Shown here in pieces: positions 60,319 to 64,000 of a DNA stretch of 64,000 nt (position 1 is its first letter; each line of letters begins with the position of its first letter). A model generated the notes under the pieces. It made no database searches, was not told the origin of the DNA, and saw nothing but the letters and a program-made list of their open reading frames with translations. Source of the stretch: Desulforamulus ruminis DSM 2154 (GTDB lineage Bacteria; Bacillota; Desulfotomaculia; Desulfotomaculales; Desulfotomaculaceae). A program made the position numbers and the translations under genes. Where the stretch lies: contig NC_015589.1 in NCBI RefSeq assembly GCF_000215085.1, positions 1,612,001 to 1,676,000 on the forward strand, given 5' to 3'.

Positions 60319-60972
60319 ATGGAAATCCAACTCAACAAGCTGGCGGGGCATTTTGCGCGCACCGCTTTTCAGGTGGAAGGAGTGTATCATTACAGTATTG
60401 ATCCGGGGCGGTGGGGGTGTGGGAAAACCGCGCCGTTTCCCGGCTTCATTCTTCCGCTGGGAGGCCAGGCGCAGTTCCATTTTGACGGGACTCCCTATTT
60501 AGCGGGTGTGGGAAATGTGATTCATGGCGGTGCCGGTATGAGCTTGGACAAGCGAGTGATCGGCAATACAAAATGGGAATACATTTTAGTACTTTACGAT
60601 ATCCGCAAGCCCGAACCGGAAGGGTTTACCTTGGAGAAGGCACATTTCGAGCTTATCACAGGACAAAGTCCCCGCCTGGCAGAGCTGCTGCGACGCTTAT
60701 GGAGGGTATCAAGGCAGCCCGGTTCAATCCCCGCTTTCCAAAGGGAAACGATGTTTCGCTGCGTGTTGGAGGAGGTTTTTATCTGTGCACGCAATCAAAC
60801 CAACGGCGGCGATCAATCACTATTTAAACAGGTATCAGACTACATCCATGAATATTATATGGATACCTTCACTATCCGAACCGGCCTTTTATTAAGCAGG
60901 ATGTTGAGGGCTTTGGGAAACACAAAGCTGCCGGAAGGGAGGGGGAATGGCCATGGGGCTGCATCGATTTAA
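60319..60972 (+). pseudogene. AraC-family regulator lacking its DNA-binding domain
   Basis: A 217-codon frame from ATG 60319 (GGAGGAGG upstream). Residues 1-160 form the cupin-like N-terminal ligand-binding domain of AraC regulators. The text reaches the very start of the AraC helix-turn-helix (SDYIHEYYMDTFTIR) and then breaks off into unrelated sequence (TGLLLSRMLRALGN...), ending inside the next gene's start. A deletion therefore appears to join the AraC gene to the front of the nitrogenase-like gene. It cannot bind DNA as an AraC protein. Confidence 0.78.
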
Positions 60973-62191
60973 ACCGCCAATGTCCGGCCGGATGGGAACC
61001 TTATGGACGCTTGCTTCTGTCCGTGATGCCGCTCTGATTGAATACGGTTGTATGGGGCACATGCTGTATGGCCGGGTATTTCTGAACCAGGCGGGAATAT
61101 CCGAGGCGTGCAGGTTATATTCAACGCACATTGACGAAACCGATATCTCCCTGGGAGATACCCGGCGGCTGAAAGGCGCCATTGACGAAATTATAAAGGG
61201 TGATAAACCGAAAATCGTTTTTTTACTGCCTTCTTCCGTTCCAACGGTTATCGGAACCGACCTGCCCGCCGTATGTGAAGAATTACAGCCGGAATATCCC
61301 GATGTCCGCCTGCTTCCCTTTGGCTGCGGAGGTTTTGACGTCTGCGGACATCACGGCGTTCAGGAAGCGCTGTTACTGCTTGCCAAAACGCTGCCCAGGG
61401 ATACGGAGAAAACACCGAGGTCCACCTTTAATCTGATCGGTTCCTGCGCCGATCTGTTCCGCTTTCAGGCTGACGCAGAAGAACTTGTCCGCATTATGCA
61501 GGGTGCTTTCGGCATGCAGCCCCTTTGCGTAATGACTTCGGACACCTCTGTGGGACAAATGGAACAGATGGGCGGCGCCCATATCAACCTGGTCATCCGG
61601 CGAGAGGGAGAGCCCGCCGCGAAACATTTGAAAAAACGGTTTGGAACGCCGTATCTGTTGGAGCGGCCGTACGGCATCGAAGGAACGGTTCAGTGGATAA
61701 AAAAGATAGGGCAAATATCCGGCTTAACGCCGGATCACAGCTTTATTCGGGCTGAGGCAGAAAAGGCTAAAAATCAAATGTCTTCGGCCATGCCCCATTT
61801 CAAATATGTTATACGATCACACCCCGATGAAGCGACGATTTCCCTGGGCGGTCACGCGGATGTGGTAAAAGGCGTTCTCTCTTATGCCGTAAAGGAGCTA
61901 TCTCTGATCAAAGGCTTTTGCTGGTGCGATTGCCCCAGTATGGCAAGCGAAGAGATCCCCTATTTAACGGAAGCTGAGTGGACAAAGACGATTGAGTCCC
62001 GGAAAAAGGGGCTGCTGATGGCCAGCGGAGAAGCTTTGAAATGGGCAGACCGCAATATGGATCTTCAAATAGCCAACCCCGATACGAAATGGAGATTGAG
62101 CCCTTATGAGCCGCCTTTTCTGGGATTTCGTGGAGCCATAAATTTGGTCAGCTTGTGGATCAATGGAATTATAGAGCAAGACCATGATTAA
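60947..62191 (+). CDS. Nitrogenase component 1-like protein (NifD/K superfamily)
   Basis: A 414-residue protein of the nitrogenase/oxidoreductase component 1 superfamily: PMSGRMGTLWTLASVRDAALIEYGCMGHMLYG at the start (cofactor or cluster cysteine C36), FLLPSSVPTV, NLIGSCADLFRF, and a late CWCDCPSM. It is not a true NifD. Relatives occur in clostridial operons with a NifH-like ATPase and an ABC transporter controlled by an AraC gene; here only the truncated AraC gene remains. Without a reductase it is probably inactive. AGGGAGGGGG precedes the ATG. It overlaps the AraC frame by 26 bases. Confidence 0.78.
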   Translation: MAMGLHRFKPPMSGRMGTLWTLASVRDAALIEYGCMGHMLYGRVFLNQAGISEACRLYSTHIDETDISLGDTRRLKGAIDEIIKGDKPKIVFLLPSSVPTVIGTDLPAVCEELQPEYPDVRLLPFGCGGFDVCGHHGVQEALLLLAKTLPRDTEKTPRSTFNLIGSCADLFRFQADAEELVRIMQGAFGMQPLCVMTSDTSVGQMEQMGGAHINLVIRREGEPAAKHLKKRFGTPYLLERPYGIEGTVQWIKKIGQISGLTPDHSFIRAEAEKAKNQMSSAMPHFKYVIRSHPDEATISLGGHADVVKGVLSYAVKELSLIKGFCWCDCPSMASEEIPYLTEAEWTKTIESRKKGLLMASGEALKWADRNMDLQIANPDTKWRLSPYEPPFLGFRGAINLVSLWINGIIEQDHD

Positions 62192-62281
62192 ACCTTTACA
62201 CCAGTTGTGGGCATGAAATAGCCTGTCTCGGGATCTCTAGTTTATGTGGTTACTGTTGAGCCGGGTGAAGCGAGCGAGTTA

Positions 62282-63145
62282 TTATAAAACTAAGGAGCGT
62301 TGCGTTGGAGATTTGTAGGGGTATTTATTCTCAAGTGCAATAAATAGTATCAGGCATACGGCACGCACTAGCATCAGGTAGTATATATTCCATCCGTCGT
62401 TAAAGAGGAGAATTCCCCTATTCAAAAGGATGGCATCAAAAGAAAAATAGATGAAGAAGGGAACCAGTTTCCAATACCATTTTTTCAAAACGCAAATAAA
62501 GAAGACGCAAAAGAAAGACAATGCGGCGTTATAAAAAACGGAGAATACTCCGGAGTCCCGATAAAGGTTTTCAAACCAGCCGACGAATGTATATTGCCAT
62601 CCGGCAAGCAGAAGAAGGGTTACAGGAAGTTTTAATGTAACCAATAAAATAAACCAGAAAACGATATATCTCAAAATACCCCTCCGTTTGCTTTTTAACT
62701 GGACGAACCATCTTTTCATTAAAACGCAATAAATGAAAACGGCAACGCTGGTCATCCAGGTTTCCCACCAATTATGCTGATAGATTCCCAGATGCACATA
62801 GAGAAGGTCCAAAAGTGTAAAGATAACGGTTATTAATACAATCCAGCGATAGCGCAGCGAGTAAGCCACTACCAGCAGAGCGGTCGCAGGCCATAATAAA
62901 GCATTGGGTACGATATGCCCAAAAATGTTTTCCGCATAGTAATCCGTATAAACGCCGGGCTTATAAGAATAGCTTTTAAAAAAGAGCAATACAATCATTT
63001 CACCTATAAAAGCGATCATCATGGCAAACAAAAAAAATGATATGAATTCATAAAAATTCTTTTTCTTATATATAATGAAAATTGTCATTCCAACGCCGAT
63101 AATCCCAAGGGCGCAATACCAATAGATGGCTGCCATATACTTCAC
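62282..63145 (-). CDS. Polytopic membrane protein of unknown function
   Basis: A 287-residue protein with about eight hydrophobic helices spread over its length and aromatic-rich loops (YQHNWWETWMTS). No family named with confidence; it resembles the CBO0543-like proteins of spore formers in size and helix pattern. The start is ATG 63145, with GAGGTGAAG before it (CTTCACCTC on the plus strand). It is a single gene. Confidence 0.72.
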   Translation of the reverse strand: MKYMAAIYWYCALGIIGVGMTIFIIYKKKNFYEFISFFLFAMMIAFIGEMIVLLFFKSYSYKPGVYTDYYAENIFGHIVPNALLWPATALLVVAYSLRYRWIVLITVIFTLLDLLYVHLGIYQHNWWETWMTSVAVFIYCVLMKRWFVQLKSKRRGILRYIVFWFILLVTLKLPVTLLLLAGWQYTFVGWFENLYRDSGVFSVFYNAALSFFCVFFICVLKKWYWKLVPFFIYFSFDAILLNRGILLFNDGWNIYYLMLVRAVCLILFIALENKYPYKSPTQRSLVL

Positions 63146-63545
63146 CTCAATTGCTATGCAACAAAGCTATTAAAGATATTCTTAACTCTTTTAAATGAAG
63201 TATACCTTTGGAACAAAGGACGCCGCCATAAGCCATCGCAGGACAGTACCATTCTATATTGTCATAGCCCTTTACTAGGTGTCAGAATTAAAAAACCGTT
63301 GACAACTCTTCATGCAGAAGAGTTTCAACAGCTTTGCCGGTTAGTATTTTGTTGTTAATCTATTGCGCAGGGTTCAAATCCAATAAAAAGGCTCCAAACT
63401 ATGTTTTGCATAACGGAAACGTATTTTGATAAACTGGTTAACAGCAAAAAAAGCCTATACTAAAGGTTTTTCTTTGCTGTATCTATTTTATTAGCTTTAT
63501 ATGAAAAGTTAGGTAAAAAGATGCCTATGAATCGTTTAACTTATT
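63146..63545. other. Gene-free stretch with two hairpins
   Basis: AACTCTTC-ATGCA-GAAGAGTT at about 63305-63325 is a perfect stem. ACAGCAAA (63441-63448) and TTTGCTGT (63473-63480) with inner AAAAGCC/GGTTTTT form a terminator for the acetyltransferase that ends at 63546. A GCGCAGGGTTCAAATCC piece near 63366 recalls a tRNA T arm but no tRNA is present. Confidence 0.45.
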
Positions 63546-64000
63546 TCATGCAGGTGCTAACCTTTTTTTAAAATAAACCCTTTCATATCCATTTTCCTCT
63601 CTTCTGGAGTATTCAGAGTAGCCAAGCTTATGATAAAAGGCTATATTTTCGATCATCTTGACATTCGTGTAAAGCCGAATTTCATCGTAATTATTTTCAG
63701 AAGCATAGTGTTCAGCAAATGCAATCAACTGTTTCCCAAAACCTCTACCCTGGTATGCCGAGAGCAAGGCCACGTTGTCAAGCAATATATAGCCATCAAA
63801 TTTCTTTAATACCAAGGCACCTACGATTTCTCCACAGAATTCCCCGCAGAAAACCTTTTCATCTACGATAAGGGGTAAATAATCATTGAGCATAGGCCCA
63901 GGTTTTTTTCCTATCCGAACAATGTATTTTTCATAAGCATTCTGTATACATGTGACAATGGCCGCTTCGTCGGCGGGGTTTGCTTTTCTTATTTTTAATA
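63546..64000 (-). CDS. GNAT-family N-acetyltransferase (start beyond window)
   Basis: The frame runs to the window edge, so the first residues are missing. The visible part begins KIRKANPADEAAIVTCIQNAYEKY and contains the acetyl-CoA loop SAYQGRGFGKQLIAFAEHYA (Q-x2-G-x-G) and the typical YHKLGYSEYSRREENGY end. About 150 residues are present, close to a full-length GNAT. An internal ATG at 63893 is not the likely start, because family sequence continues upstream of it. Confidence 0.88.
   Translation of the reverse strand, partial: LKIRKANPADEAAIVTCIQNAYEKYIVRIGKKPGPMLNDYLPLIVDEKVFCGEFCGEIVGALVLKKFDGYILLDNVALLSAYQGRGFGKQLIAFAEHYASENNYDEIRLYTNVKMIENIAFYHKLGYSEYSRREENGYERVYFKKRLAPA

Noticed and set aside
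63366-63382. tRNA fragment (GGGTTCAAATCC)
   Set aside because: Only a T-arm-like dodecamer; no acceptor or anticodon stems around it.

Overview
The window reads as one chromosomal stretch of a strictly anaerobic, spore-former-type Firmicute, most like the Peptococcaceae (Desulfotomaculum/Desulforamulus group). The main arguments are a complete siroheme-dependent heme operon (hemA to ahbABCD and hemL), the [FeFe]-hydrogenase maturation genes hydE, hydF and hydG, a selenocysteine tRNA, low-GC Gram-positive promoters and ribosome binding sites, and LexA boxes of the Firmicute type. The taxonomic placement is inference from gene content; no marker gene is present.

Region 1 (1-10.7 kb) is a signalling neighbourhood centred on cyclic di-GMP and chemotaxis. 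It holds a truncated PTS-EIIC-like gene, a ComFB protein, a V4R sensor next to a diguanylate cyclase, a c-di-GMP-I riboswitch with no co-directional gene after it, two related methyl-accepting chemotaxis proteins flanking CheV, and a processive family 2 glycosyltransferase of the poly-GlcNAc type. A shared ATTGGGAACAA-like box lies upstream of four of these genes. Region 2 (10.7-22.6 kb) carries ordinary accessory and housekeeping genes: GNAT acetyltransferases, an AgrC/AgrA-like two-component system, a universal stress protein, nitroreductase, an EamA transporter with a divergent LysR gene, a YkgJ-type protein, several small proteins, a TRIC/UPF0126 channel, tRNA-Gly and tRNA-Gln.

Region 3 (22.6-32.0 kb), between tRNA-Gln and tRNA-Sec, is a patchwork of mobile DNA: an amidase between short direct repeats, an IS110 element with a probable bridge-RNA region, a mosaic phage tail-fibre-like gene followed by a frameshifted small gene, a two-gene operon for a secreted protein and a cytosolic partner, and decayed phage sequence including a KilAC antirepressor relic. 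Region 4 (32.2-46.5 kb) holds a hemolysin III protein, a YkyB-like protein and then an operon running from a polyprenyl synthase through every step from glutamyl-tRNA to heme b by the Ahb route. Between ahbC and hemB lies a set of competing hairpins.

Region 5 (46.6-54.7 kb) holds the hydrogenase-maturation operon, preceded by a long structured leader with an intrinsic terminator. It is followed by the clearest regulatory unit of the window: a BusR-like GntR/RCK_C regulator, a ydaO-type c-di-AMP riboswitch, and a radical-SAM aminomutase whose substrate-pocket residues match glutamate 2,3-aminomutase. Together they suggest c-di-AMP control of beta-glutamate (osmolyte) synthesis at two levels. 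Region 6 (54.7-64 kb) contains a promoter with two LexA-like boxes that drives a small membrane protein and a SIR2-like protein (a possible undescribed SOS-induced pair), an unidentified structured RNA, a YgiT-type zinc protein, tRNA-Leu, an AlkC DNA glycosylase, a self-regulating TetR gene, and a deletion-scarred locus in which an AraC gene has lost its DNA-binding domain next to a lone nitrogenase-component-1-like gene.
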